Assembly (NCBI RefSeq): GCF_003945765.1
Contig: NZ_CP027712.1
Location: 6,634,001-6,698,000, forward strand
Reading direction: 5' to 3'
Origin: Pseudomonas chlororaphis subsp. chlororaphis
Lineage (GTDB): Bacteria; Pseudomonadota; Gammaproteobacteria; Pseudomonadales; Pseudomonadaceae
Length of the DNA: 64,000 nt
Shown here: in pieces, positions 9,371-17,530 of the stretch
How the letters are laid out: every line of letters begins with the position of its first letter
Position numbering within the stretch: the stretch's first letter is position 1
Translations under genes and position numbers: made by a program
Notes under the pieces: generated by a model
What the model saw: only the letters and a program-made list of their open reading frames with translations
What the model was told of the DNA's origin: nothing
Databases searched by the model: none

Positions 9371-10378
9371 TTAATGAATTTTGCTGCCCAGGGTCACCAC
9401 GCCGTCCGCGCGTTCGCGGCCGAGCCAACTGGTCCACCCCAGGCGACAGGCGTTCTGCTCACCGATGCGCAGTTCGCGGATTTCTTCCTGGCGCAGGACC
9501 AGGCGAATGTCGTAGTCCAGCGGGTCACGCAGGGTGAACCGCACCAGCGCGCACAGCGGCTGGTAGCCGAAACCGATCGGCAGGAATTCGTGGAAGCGTT
9601 GCCAGTCGAGCTGGCGGATATGGATGCGGAACTTGCCGCTGCGGTCGCGCACCCGTTCGCCCAGCACCAGGTCTTCGCCGAGCTGGCTGTTGGCGCGGCC
9701 GAGGCGGTTGCGCTGCTCTTCGAGAATCTCCACCCGGCGCTCGATGCACTGCTCGATCACCAGGTCCGCATGCTTGAAGTAGTAGCGCAGCACGGCCTCG
9801 ATCAATGCCGCCGAGTGGGCCCGCAGGCTGAGCAGGCCGAGGTACGGCAGCAGGCGCTTCCAGTTCAGCTCCTTGGCCTTGCGGATGTCCTCGCCACCGA
9901 GGCCGATCAAGGCGAACAGCTGGGCGGAAAACGGGTCGAGCGCGCCGCTCTTGAAGCTGGCGCGGTAGCGGTACTTGCGCCAGATCGGCAGCATCAGCCG
10001 TTGCAGGCGATGGTGGAACAGGTCGAGGAAGTTGCGGGTCGGGTTGCCGTCTTCGCTGTCGCCCAGGGCTTGTTCACCGTAGAACGCCGGCAGCGGCGAG
10101 CCGGAGCCGAACAGCCCGATCAGGTTGAACCGCAGGCGCGCGCGCATCTGCCCGTGCTCTTCGAAAAACTCCACGCGATCGACGTCGCTGCCAGGGAAAC
10201 CCAGGCTCGGATTGGCCTGGAATTCCAGCTGGTCGTAGAGATCCTCTTCGCTCAGGCCCGGATGGGAATCGCGCAGCCGGTCCACCACCAGCAGCACGGC
10301 CTGAAACAGCGAGTACTCGCGAATGACCCGGGTCAGCCCGCTTAAAGCAGGGGCTGTAGACCCATACGTGGTGTCCAT
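9371..10378 (-). CDS. tssG: T6SS baseplate protein TssG
   Basis: TssG forms the TssF2G baseplate wedge subunit. At 335 aa it matches family length, with the conserved SLFQAVLLVVDRL segment near residue 23. The start overlaps the 3' end of tssF by 37 bases, the usual arrangement of this pair. It ends 11 bases before clpV. Confidence 0.95.
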   Translation of the reverse strand: MDTTYGSTAPALSGLTRVIREYSLFQAVLLVVDRLRDSHPGLSEEDLYDQLEFQANPSLGFPGSDVDRVEFFEEHGQMRARLRFNLIGLFGSGSPLPAFYGEQALGDSEDGNPTRNFLDLFHHRLQRLMLPIWRKYRYRASFKSGALDPFSAQLFALIGLGGEDIRKAKELNWKRLLPYLGLLSLRAHSAALIEAVLRYYFKHADLVIEQCIERRVEILEEQRNRLGRANSQLGEDLVLGERVRDRSGKFRIHIRQLDWQRFHEFLPIGFGYQPLCALVRFTLRDPLDYDIRLVLRQEEIRELRIGEQNACRLGWTSWLGRERADGVVTLGSKIH

Positions 10379-12129
10379 TGGTACACCTCTCCCTGTGTAC
10401 TTTTTACCCGCAGCTCGTGGTACGAGTTGAGACTGGCGTAAAGAGCGAAAAACTCGTTGAGAACCGAGGCGAAGACGAACATGTCGCCCTCACCGATATA
10501 GCCTTCCGGATCGATGGTCAGCTCGGTGCGCAAACCGCGCAGCGGCAGGCCCCGATGCAGCCGGTCGACATGCTCGTGGCGGATCGACTTGAGTCCGCCC
10601 AGCAGGCGCTTGCTGACCTTTTCCAGGTGCTGGTCGTAGTAGCGCGGCAAGTCGTAGGTTTCGAGAATCACCTTGAGCGCATCGACGTTGGCCAGCGACA
10701 GATAGTTGAGCGACATGTTGCTGATCAGCTTCCACAGGAAGTCGCGATTCAGCGGTGGCGCGTAGCTCGAGGTGGCCGGGGTGATATTGCGGAAACTGAG
10801 GAACTCCGGGGTTTCCTCGCACGCCTGGTTGATCTCGCCGAGCTTGAGCCGGCGCGGCAGGTTCTGATTGGTGCAGGTCAGCTCGATGGACAGGGTTTCG
10901 TGGGCCTCGGTGTGGCGGATGCCGAAGCTCAGGTAAGTGTCCAGGCCGTCGTGCAGCAGCGAGGAACGCTGGCGGATACTGTAGTGCGGGCGGCTTTGCG
11001 GGACGTCGAAACTCGGGTCGTGCTCGAAGGATTCGAACGGCACGTATTCCTGGTAACCCAGGCCGCCGGGCTTCCAGCCGGTCACGGTTTCCACCGAGAA
11101 CACGCCGCAGTTTTCCAGGTCGTACTCGGCCGGCAGCAGCAGGTACTCGTCCTGCTTGCCGTCGAGGCGGATCGGCAGGGCGTCGTGCTTGAACAGGTTG
11201 GCGATCGGCGTGCAATACAGCTTCACGTTGTCCAGGGTCGGCCGCAGGCGCTGGATGCCGCTCTTGCGAATGTCGAAGCGCACTTCCAGGCCGTGCAGCT
11301 GCTTGAGGGTGTCCTCCGGCAGCGATTTGAGCAGGTCCAGGCCGTTCAGGTCGACGAACAGGAACTTGTCCTGGAAGGCGAAATACTCCTGCAAGTAGCG
11401 ATAGCCGCGGAAGGTATTCAGCGGATACGGGATCAACGCCTCTTCCTCGGCGAAGCCCACCGGCTGCACGCGGTTGCCGGGCATCTTGAACGACATGGCA
11501 TTGCCGCTGACACCCGGGAACGGCTTGCCGTCCATGCCCAGCGGCACCAGCTCGATACCTTCGAGGTTGCGCAGCAGGCTCAGGTAGAGCATCTGGCTGA
11601 TGTAGCGCTCACCCGCCAGATGCAGGCGCAGGCGGCTGAGGTTCAGCTCGCCGAGGTGGCCGTCGCAGCTCATCTCCAGGCGCAGGCTGAGCAGCGCGCC
11701 GTCGCCTTTCACCGAGTAATTCAGCGCCGTCAGGTCCAGCGGCAGGACTTCGGTCGGGTAGCACGTGCGGAAGCGGCAGCGCACGTCATCGATGGGCTTG
11801 CTCTCCACCGGCGTATCACGCTCCACGCGCAGGGCCGGCCCGGACTGCTTCAGCGGGTCAAACTGCAAAATGCTGAACGCCGGCAACGGCCGCATGTAGT
11901 TCGGCCACAGCAAGTGCATCAGCGAGTGGCTGAGTTCCGGTAGCTCGTCATCGAGCTTCTGTCGCAGGCGACCAGTGAGAAAGGCGAAACCTTCGAGCAG
12001 GCGCTCCACATCCGGATCCCGCCCGGCCTGGCCCAGGAACGGCGCCAGGGCCGGACTACGCTCGGCGAAACGGCGACCCAGCTGGCGCAGCGCGGTGAGT
12101 TCGCTTTGGTAGTAGTGGTTAAAGGACAC
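10342..12129 (-). CDS. tssF: T6SS baseplate protein TssF
   Basis: TssF is the largest wedge component of the T6SS baseplate. The 595-aa product starts with the family signature FNHYYQSELTALRQLGRRFA and includes LLWPNYMRPLPAFSILQF near residue 95. The start codon is GTG at 12129 with a CAGG upstream. In matching H2 clusters tssF directly follows tssE; here about 2.9 kb carrying six small genes separates them, so tssF must be transcribed through that island or from its own promoter. Confidence 0.96.
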   Translation of the reverse strand: MSFNHYYQSELTALRQLGRRFAERSPALAPFLGQAGRDPDVERLLEGFAFLTGRLRQKLDDELPELSHSLMHLLWPNYMRPLPAFSILQFDPLKQSGPALRVERDTPVESKPIDDVRCRFRTCYPTEVLPLDLTALNYSVKGDGALLSLRLEMSCDGHLGELNLSRLRLHLAGERYISQMLYLSLLRNLEGIELVPLGMDGKPFPGVSGNAMSFKMPGNRVQPVGFAEEEALIPYPLNTFRGYRYLQEYFAFQDKFLFVDLNGLDLLKSLPEDTLKQLHGLEVRFDIRKSGIQRLRPTLDNVKLYCTPIANLFKHDALPIRLDGKQDEYLLLPAEYDLENCGVFSVETVTGWKPGGLGYQEYVPFESFEHDPSFDVPQSRPHYSIRQRSSLLHDGLDTYLSFGIRHTEAHETLSIELTCTNQNLPRRLKLGEINQACEETPEFLSFRNITPATSSYAPPLNRDFLWKLISNMSLNYLSLANVDALKVILETYDLPRYYDQHLEKVSKRLLGGLKSIRHEHVDRLHRGLPLRGLRTELTIDPEGYIGEGDMFVFASVLNEFFALYASLNSYHELRVKSTQGEVYQWTPRMGLQPLL

Positions 12130-12222
12130 GGGTTACCTGCCTGGTATTGAATCTCATCAAAAAAGCCATCCTGTAGATCGCGACTGTCAGCTCTGACACA
12201 GCCAGTCGGCGGCGCGCGTTGA

Positions 12223-12648
12223 TCATGCGACTACCCCTTGAGCAGGGCTCACGGGCGTTGCTTGCCGAATCAACGCGCGTCGCTCCCAGCGCAGCTCGAT
12301 GACCTGTGTAATCAGAATCGCCAGCAGCGTCACCCCACCCTGAGCCACGGTGTAGAAGAGCGCACGCAGCGGATTGTCCGGAACCATGGTGAACAGAATG
12401 AAACTGACCATTAGCGCCAACACGCACAACTTGGCCCACAGATTCGGGAACAGCGCGACGACCAGATTCACCCCGAAAAAAATGTAAATGAACATGTAGT
12501 GAGCGATGCCGATGCCTACCCCACGAGTGGTGAATCCGCCGTTAAACGCTTTATAGGCGACGACAACCGCGTCATTCAGAAAGACGTATGCAACGCATCC
12601 AGCGGCGTGGAAAGCCAGGCACATGGCAAAACGGACATAGATGTTCAT
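12223..12648 (-). CDS. Polytopic membrane protein of the T6SS cargo island
   Basis: An unrecognised 141-aa protein with about four predicted membrane segments: residues 5-30, 46-68, 72-92 and 95-118. A basic cytoplasmic-type tail begins near RWERRALIRQ. Its ATG overlaps the stop of the 72-aa gene upstream (ATGA), so the two are translationally coupled. Its place downstream of a PAAR/effector pair suggests an immunity or accessory role, but no family is recognised. It ends 93 bases before tssF. Confidence 0.7.
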   Translation of the reverse strand: MNIYVRFAMCLAFHAAGCVAYVFLNDAVVVAYKAFNGGFTTRGVGIGIAHYMFIYIFFGVNLVVALFPNLWAKLCVLALMVSFILFTMVPDNPLRALFYTVAQGGVTLLAILITQVIELRWERRALIRQATPVSPAQGVVA

Positions 12649-12863
12649 GCCGGATTCGAATTCCCATACCAGGTGCCCGCGACAAACATGGCGACAACGC
12701 TGGCCAAAACAATGAATGTCAGGACGCGGTGCAGATACGTTTCTTGAGCCCTCCGATGCAATGCCGTTACGAGCAATGCAAGACTCAAGAAGGCCAGGCA
12801 GCCGAACAGATCACTGTCGGCAACAACGGCCAGGTAGCCTTCCATTTCACCTTTCCCGTACAT
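12645..12863 (-). CDS. Small two-helix membrane protein of the cargo island
   Basis: A 72-aa product with two hydrophobic segments (about residues 19-36 and 44-64), not recognised. Two starts are possible: ATG 12863, or ATG 12845 (MEGYLAV), which has AAAGGTGA directly upstream and may be the true one. It is coupled to the 141-aa gene by an ATGA overlap. The pair looks like a two-gene membrane immunity or accessory unit. Confidence 0.6.
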   Translation of the reverse strand: MYGKGEMEGYLAVVADSDLFGCLAFLSLALLVTALHRRAQETYLHRVLTFIVLASVVAMFVAGTWYGNSNPA

Positions 12864-13027
12864 GTCGGTCAGTTTTCCAAGTGGGTATATGGCGTATTAC
12901 TGATAAAAATATTCAACCAACTCTCTTCCCATTGCAGCATGAAAATAGTGAGCGCCTTATCTTTACGGTCGAGACCGGATAACTCGGAACAGCAACACTT
13001 CCTCCTTGGCCGCTCATTAACCAGAAA

Positions 13028-13489
13028 CTAAAACAACTCACTGAACACCCACTTGTTAAAACTATAAAGTGCTATGGAAGCTACAATAGAAACTAGCAAT
13101 GCAGATGCACCCACCCGTAAACTTCGTTGCTTCAGAGACAGGCTGATACCTTTCAGAAAACAATAAAAAGCCACTCCCATCATGGGAATGAAAAGCACAG
13201 TACAAACCAAAAACAGGAATTCGTACCAATCCCTAGGAAAAGACAGACCTGCCCAACTCAAGTTGCTCGACTGTTGCGCGCGCGGATGAGTAAAGGACAT
13301 CAGCAACAAAAGCGCCGATACAGCCAGATAAAGATAAAGGAACATGCGACGCATTCCCTTTTCACACATGGCTACCGTCGGTATGGTTTTCTGCTTGCAT
13401 AGTTTTTTCACCTCAGCCCGAAATCCTGCAAGAAAACAATTCTGCAATAGTGTCTGGGACACTAAGGAAAAACTAGCACGCATAGCCAT
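13028..13489 (-). CDS. Three-helix membrane protein of the cargo island
   Basis: An unrecognised protein of up to 153 aa. Three hydrophobic segments are visible: near MFLYLYLAVSALLLL, near FLFLVCTVLFIPMMGVAF, and near the C-terminus ALLVSIVASIALYSF. The first 45 residues are hydrophilic. No start has a convincing ribosome-binding site, so translation may begin at an internal ATG just before the first helix (about 13354). The DNA is clearly AT-rich (27 of 60 bases are G/C in 13081-13140). One base separates it from the preceding 121-aa gene, suggesting co-transcription. Confidence 0.6.
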   Translation of the reverse strand: MAMRASFSLVSQTLLQNCFLAGFRAEVKKLCKQKTIPTVAMCEKGMRRMFLYLYLAVSALLLLMSFTHPRAQQSSNLSWAGLSFPRDWYEFLFLVCTVLFIPMMGVAFYCFLKGISLSLKQRSLRVGASALLVSIVASIALYSFNKWVFSELF

Positions 13490-13490
13490 A

Positions 13491-13856
13491 TCACTTCACT
13501 ATCTTCGGATTCAGAGTTAGAACCGTTCCGTCTTGCAGATAAACAACATCTCCACCATCGTAGCCAAGCAAGTCCTTATTGGTGAATTTCTCCCCAGCTT
13601 TCACAACATGCTTTACCCAGCCCTCAGACCAGATATTTCCACTCTCATAACGGATCTCTATGTAATACGCTGGAGGGTCAGCCTTGGTTATCTCAAAGAA
13701 AACTCCGCCGTCCTGTGCACCACTCCAATGAGCATTTGGATGATCTTTCAATGTCGGCACCTTTTCGTCTACGCGCTCAAGCAACGTATAAGCAGCAACT
13801 ATAAAAACGATCAACAGAGTGATCACAGAAATAACAAGCCACTTCAGAACCTTCAC
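13491..13856 (-). CDS. Putative periplasmic immunity protein (membrane-anchored)
   Basis: A 121-aa protein with one N-terminal hydrophobic segment (about residues 4-26: signal anchor or signal peptide) and a soluble domain of about 95 residues that would lie in the periplasm. No family is recognised. The start is GTG at 13856 and overlaps the effector's TGA (GTGA), so the two are translationally coupled, the usual layout of an effector and its cognate immunity protein. A periplasmic location fits protection from a cell-wall- or periplasm-acting cysteine hydrolase. The immunity role is inferred from context alone. Confidence 0.65.
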   Translation of the reverse strand: MKVLKWLVISVITLLIVFIVAAYTLLERVDEKVPTLKDHPNAHWSGAQDGGVFFEITKADPPAYYIEIRYESGNIWSEGWVKHVVKAGEKFTNKDLLGYDGGDVVYLQDGTVLTLNPKIVK

Positions 13857-14530
13857 TTGGTTATCTCCAGAGTGTCCGTGGAGTAGATATAGTCCAAATC
13901 CGGCTCACTAAACTGGAACTGCGCCATATATGCACTAGGTACAACAACACGAGTACGAAAAGGTATTGAAAAACCCACTGCCTCTGCCAAGTCAGTAGCA
14001 AAAGTTACACAGTTGTGGTTACCAAGATCATACTCCTGCCGTTTACTATCGGTATTTTCTGCCTCTTTCGCCTTCAACCAAGCAAGCGCTTTATCGTAGA
14101 CAACGCCTCTCAGTACCACTCCGGTAATGTTTCCAGACTGGCCATGCTCAGTGGCGATATGCCTTAACGTTTTTTTAAGAGACGACTCAGTAATCGCTCC
14201 CCCCTTCAGCACAACATCAGGAATTCGGCCAACGCGCACACGCCCAGCAGGTCCCGGGCCGGGGTAACGACCATATTCATAATATTTGGACTGGCCTGTT
14301 TTACCGTTAATAACAAGAACACCAGCATGCCCAAGATAGGGAGCCTTACCACCAGGTATTTCAATCTTCTTACCGAAAAACGTAGCCTGATATCCGTCGA
14401 TATGGATTTTATAGTCAGGAAAAACAATAGGAATAACGTAATCCTGATCACCCACTAAATAGACTTGAACAGGCGCCACTTCCGCAGCAGGTGTCGTGAC
14501 TACAGTTGTGACCTGAGCAGCTTGTGCCAT
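13853..14530 (-). CDS. Putative T6SS effector, permuted NlpC/P60-like cysteine hydrolase
   Basis: The 225-aa protein has no signal peptide. After a lead segment of about 60 residues it shows GHAGVLVI (H68), then YYEYGRY (E85), and much later LGNHNCVTFA (C174). A histidine block before the cysteine block, with an N-C-x-x-F-A helix start, is the layout of circularly permuted NlpC/P60 (papain-fold) enzymes, which include peptidoglycan hydrolases and acyltransferases. It sits directly behind a PAAR gene (TGA to ATG, 1 base between) with GAGGAG upstream, as expected for cargo loaded on a T6SS tip. The fold and catalytic residues are inferred by eye; the substrate is unknown. Confidence 0.65.
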   Translation of the reverse strand: MAQAAQVTTVVTTPAAEVAPVQVYLVGDQDYVIPIVFPDYKIHIDGYQATFFGKKIEIPGGKAPYLGHAGVLVINGKTGQSKYYEYGRYPGPGPAGRVRVGRIPDVVLKGGAITESSLKKTLRHIATEHGQSGNITGVVLRGVVYDKALAWLKAKEAENTDSKRQEYDLGNHNCVTFATDLAEAVGFSIPFRTRVVVPSAYMAQFQFSEPDLDYIYSTDTLEITK

Positions 14531-14531
14531 C

Positions 14532-15056
14532 TCATTCTCCTCGCAAAAGCCAGTTCGGCTTGGCAGCGAACTGAACATTTTGTGGTTGAGCCTTTTTACC
14601 TAAAGGCTTGGAGAGTCCTGCCTCATCTGTAATCCCTTGCACCTCAGTGCCATCTTCAAGAGTCGCAATATAGGGGACATTCTTGAGTGGGCTTCCGGAG
14701 GATGAGTCCAACAACTGAACACGCACATCAAACCCGAATATATTCAACGGAACCGGCGCCTCAAACGGCGCCGCCGAATGCGAATTCCCGATAATCACCG
14801 TCCCCGACCCACCGATAACGATATTTCCATGAGTCCCGACCGAATCAACTGTGGCCGCCGGCTTGCCGTTGATCAGCACCGTGGTCGCCAGGCCGCCGGA
14901 CATCGCACCGCCACACGCCGAGGCATCGCCTTGGCGGGCGGCCGCGAGGCCGTCGAAAAACACATCGCCGGAACCGGCGGCGATCGGGTTGGTTGCGTGG
15001 CCGGGGAGCGGGCAGGCGGTGGGGTCGCTGACGCGTGCTGCGGGTTTACCTGACAT
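14532..15056 (-). CDS. PAAR-domain T6SS spike protein with C-terminal extension
   Basis: PAAR proteins cap the VgrG spike and carry effectors. Residues 1 to about 95 are a PAAR domain: MSGKPAARVSDP, CPLPGH, repeated Gly-rich turns, and GGSGTVIIGN. Residues about 105-174 form an extension (FDVRVQLLDSSSGSPLKNVP, then GTEVQGITDEAG) that reads like a small transthyretin/Ig-type beta domain, perhaps a cargo adaptor. AAGGAG lies 6 bases before the ATG. It begins 10 bases after tssE and ends 1 base before the effector start. No vgrG is nearby, so the partner spike must be encoded elsewhere. Confidence 0.9.
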   Translation of the reverse strand: MSGKPAARVSDPTACPLPGHATNPIAAGSGDVFFDGLAAARQGDASACGGAMSGGLATTVLINGKPAATVDSVGTHGNIVIGGSGTVIIGNSHSAAPFEAPVPLNIFGFDVRVQLLDSSSGSPLKNVPYIATLEDGTEVQGITDEAGLSKPLGKKAQPQNVQFAAKPNWLLRGE

Positions 15057-15066
15057 CCTCGTCTCC

Positions 15067-15474
15067 TTAACTGACCTTGACCTGACCGCTGCCATCCAGG
15101 CGCGCGGAAAAACTGACCTGGCGCTTGAACCCGTCCACCTCAAGCAGGCCTTCGATATTGAAAGCCAGCTTGAGCTGGTCGTGATCGCGCGGCAGGGAAA
15201 CGACACGCACATTGCTCAGACGCGGCTCGTAGGCTTCGATGAAGCTTTCGATGGCCAGGCGGGCCTGGCTCAGGGCGTCGTGCAGGCTCAGGCGCATGTC
15301 GTTGAGATCGGGCAACCCGTAGTCGGACAGCGTCTGCACGCTGCCCGCACGGGTGCTGAGCATCTTGCCCAGATGGGCAGCCACCGACGCCATGGCGGAA
15401 ACCTCGCGGCTCCAGCCGACACGTTTGTCGGCCTCGCCACTCAGGCGTTCGAAAAGGCTGCCGTATCCGGTCAT
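15067..15474 (-). CDS. tssE: T6SS baseplate protein TssE (gp25-like)
   Basis: TssE is the gp25-type protein that initiates sheath polymerisation. The 135-aa product carries the family hallmarks: LSDYGLPDLND near residue 50 and the EPRLSNVRV segment near residue 83 (the E-P-R core of gp25 proteins). CAGGAG lies 7 bases before the ATG. It lies between tssC and the inserted PAAR gene. Confidence 0.95.
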   Translation of the reverse strand: MTGYGSLFERLSGEADKRVGWSREVSAMASVAAHLGKMLSTRAGSVQTLSDYGLPDLNDMRLSLHDALSQARLAIESFIEAYEPRLSNVRVVSLPRDHDQLKLAFNIEGLLEVDGFKRQVSFSARLDGSGQVKVS

Positions 15475-15488
15475 GACCTAGCTCCTGG

Positions 15489-16964
15489 TTACTCTTTGTC
15501 CAGCTTGCCAACCAGCGACAGGGTGAAATCGGCACCCATGTACTTGAAGTGCGGGCGCACGTTCAGGCTGACGCGGTACCAGCCCGGCTCACCTTCCACA
15601 TCGCTGACGATGATCTGCGCGGCGCGCAGCGGACGACGGCCACGCACTTCGGCGCTCGGGTTTTCCTGGTCGGCGACGTACTGGCGGATCCACTTGTTGA
15701 GTTCCAGCTCGAGGTCGGTACGTTCTTTCCACGAACCGAGTTGCTCGCGCTGCAGCACTTTGAGGTAGTGAGCCAGGCGGTTGACGATCATCATGTACGG
15801 CAGCTGGGTGCCGAGCTTGTAGTTCAGCTCCGCGGCCTTGCCTTCGGCGCTGATGCCGAAGAACTTCGGCTTCTGCACCGAGCTGGCGGAGAAGAACGCC
15901 GCGTTGTCGCTGCCTTTACGCATGGTCAGGGAGATGAAGCCTTCCTCGGCCAGTTCGTATTCACGACGGTCGCTGACCAGTACCTCGGTCGGGATCTTGG
16001 TTTCGATTTCGCCCATGCTTTCGAAGTGGTGCAGCGGCAGGTCTTCTACCGCGCCACCGCTCTGCGGGCCGATGATGTTCGGGCACCAGCGGAACTTGGC
16101 GAAGCTGTCGGTCAGCTTGGTACCGAACGCGTACGCGGTGTTGCCCCACAGGTAATGCTCGTGACTGTTGGCAACGGTTTCCTTGTAGACGAAGGATTTG
16201 ACCGGGTTCTCTTCCGGATCGTACGGGTTGCGCAGCAGGAAGCGCGGTACGGTCAGGCCGATGTAGCGCGAGTCTTCCGACTGGCGGAAGCTCTGCCATT
16301 TGGCGAATTGCGGGCCTTCGAAGTGATCTTTCAGATCCTTGAGGTCCGGCAGGCCGGTGAAGCTTTCCAGACCGAAGAATTTCGGACCGGCCGCGGCGAT
16401 GAACGGCGCGTGGGACATGCAGGCAACGCTGGACACGTACTGCATCAGCTTCACGTCTGGCGAGCTTGGCGACATGAAGTAGTTGGCGATGATCGCGCCC
16501 ACCGGCTGGCCACCGAACTGGCCGTATTCAGCGGTGTAGATGTGCTTGTACAGGCCAGCCTGCATCACTTCCGGCGAATCTTCGAAGTCGTCCAGCAGGT
16601 CCTGCTTGGAGACGTTGAGGATTTCGATCTTGATGTTTTCGCGGAAGTTGGTGCGATCGACCAGCAACTGCAGGCCGCGCCAGGCCGATTCCAGGGACTG
16701 GAAGTCTTCGTGGTGGAGGATTTCGTCCATCTGGCGGCTGAGCTTGGCATCGATCTCGGCGATCATGCGGTCGACCATGGCCTTCTTGACTGGCTCGCCA
16801 TTGTTCTGAGGCTTGAGCAGCTCTTCGATGAAGGCCGACACGCCGCGCTTGGCGATGTCGTAGGCTTCGTCGTCCGGAGTCAGGCGGGTTTCGGCGATGA
16901 TGCTGTCGAGAATGCTGTACTCGCCGTTCTCGTTGCTTTTCTGTTGTGCTGCACTAGTGCTCAT
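15489..16964 (-). CDS. tssC: T6SS large sheath protein TssC (VipB)
   Basis: TssC (VipB/EvpB family) forms the contractile sheath with TssB. The 491-aa length is typical, and conserved stretches include ESAWRGLQLLVDRT near residue 92 and a SHAPFIAAAGPKFFG segment near residue 184. AAGGAA lies 9 to 10 bases upstream of the ATG. It follows tssB by 29 bases. Confidence 0.97.
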   Translation of the reverse strand: MSTSAAQQKSNENGEYSILDSIIAETRLTPDDEAYDIAKRGVSAFIEELLKPQNNGEPVKKAMVDRMIAEIDAKLSRQMDEILHHEDFQSLESAWRGLQLLVDRTNFRENIKIEILNVSKQDLLDDFEDSPEVMQAGLYKHIYTAEYGQFGGQPVGAIIANYFMSPSSPDVKLMQYVSSVACMSHAPFIAAAGPKFFGLESFTGLPDLKDLKDHFEGPQFAKWQSFRQSEDSRYIGLTVPRFLLRNPYDPEENPVKSFVYKETVANSHEHYLWGNTAYAFGTKLTDSFAKFRWCPNIIGPQSGGAVEDLPLHHFESMGEIETKIPTEVLVSDRREYELAEEGFISLTMRKGSDNAAFFSASSVQKPKFFGISAEGKAAELNYKLGTQLPYMMIVNRLAHYLKVLQREQLGSWKERTDLELELNKWIRQYVADQENPSAEVRGRRPLRAAQIIVSDVEGEPGWYRVSLNVRPHFKYMGADFTLSLVGKLDKE

Positions 16965-16993
16965 AGTGTTTGGCTTCCTTGACTGATAGAGAC

Positions 16994-17497
16994 TCAGGCT
17001 TCGGTGGCTGCGGCGTTCAGGCCCAGCTCACCGAGTACACGACCGCGCGATTCGTCGTCGGCGAGTACGCCTTCGATGGCTTTACGGAATGCAGGGGCGT
17101 TACCCAGCGGACCCTTGAGGGCCACCAGCGCGTCGCGCAGTTCCATCAGTTTTTTCAGCTCAGGCACTTGCTCGACCAGGCTGGCCGGGTTGAAGTCCTT
17201 CATCGAGTTGACGCGCAGCTTGACCGCCAGCTCTTCGGTGTCGCCCTCTTCCTGAAGACGGTTAGGCACGCTCAGCGTCAGGCTCAGCTCCTGCTTGGCC
17301 AGCACTTCGTCGAACGTCATTTTGTCGATGCTGATCGGCTTGCGGTCTTCCACTTTGCGCTCGTCCACGCGCTGGGTGTAATCACCGATTGCCAGTAGCT
17401 TCAACGGCAGTTCAATCTCTTCCTGAGCACCGCCGGTGGCGGGTTTGAAGGTGACGTTGATGCGTTCCTTGGGGGCTACCGAGCCTTCTTTGGCCAT
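16994..17497 (-). CDS. tssB: T6SS small sheath protein TssB (VipA)
   Basis: TssB (VipA) pairs with TssC in the sheath. The 167-aa protein has the conserved LLAIGDYTQR motif near residue 34 and the C-terminal VPELKKLMELRDAL helix recognised by TssC. AAGGAG precedes the ATG at 7 bases. It is 33 bases downstream of tssA. Confidence 0.97.
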   Translation of the reverse strand: MAKEGSVAPKERINVTFKPATGGAQEEIELPLKLLAIGDYTQRVDERKVEDRKPISIDKMTFDEVLAKQELSLTLSVPNRLQEEGDTEELAVKLRVNSMKDFNPASLVEQVPELKKLMELRDALVALKGPLGNAPAFRKAIEGVLADDESRGRVLGELGLNAAATEA

Positions 17498-17530
17498 GGC
17501 TTTTCTCCTTGCGGTTGTTGGCCCTGGGGC

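Noticed and set aside
12864..13027. Plus-strand stretch with a KWV-like match to the end of the 153-aa protein
   Set aside because: Only about four residues agree and the strand is opposite; chance similarity.
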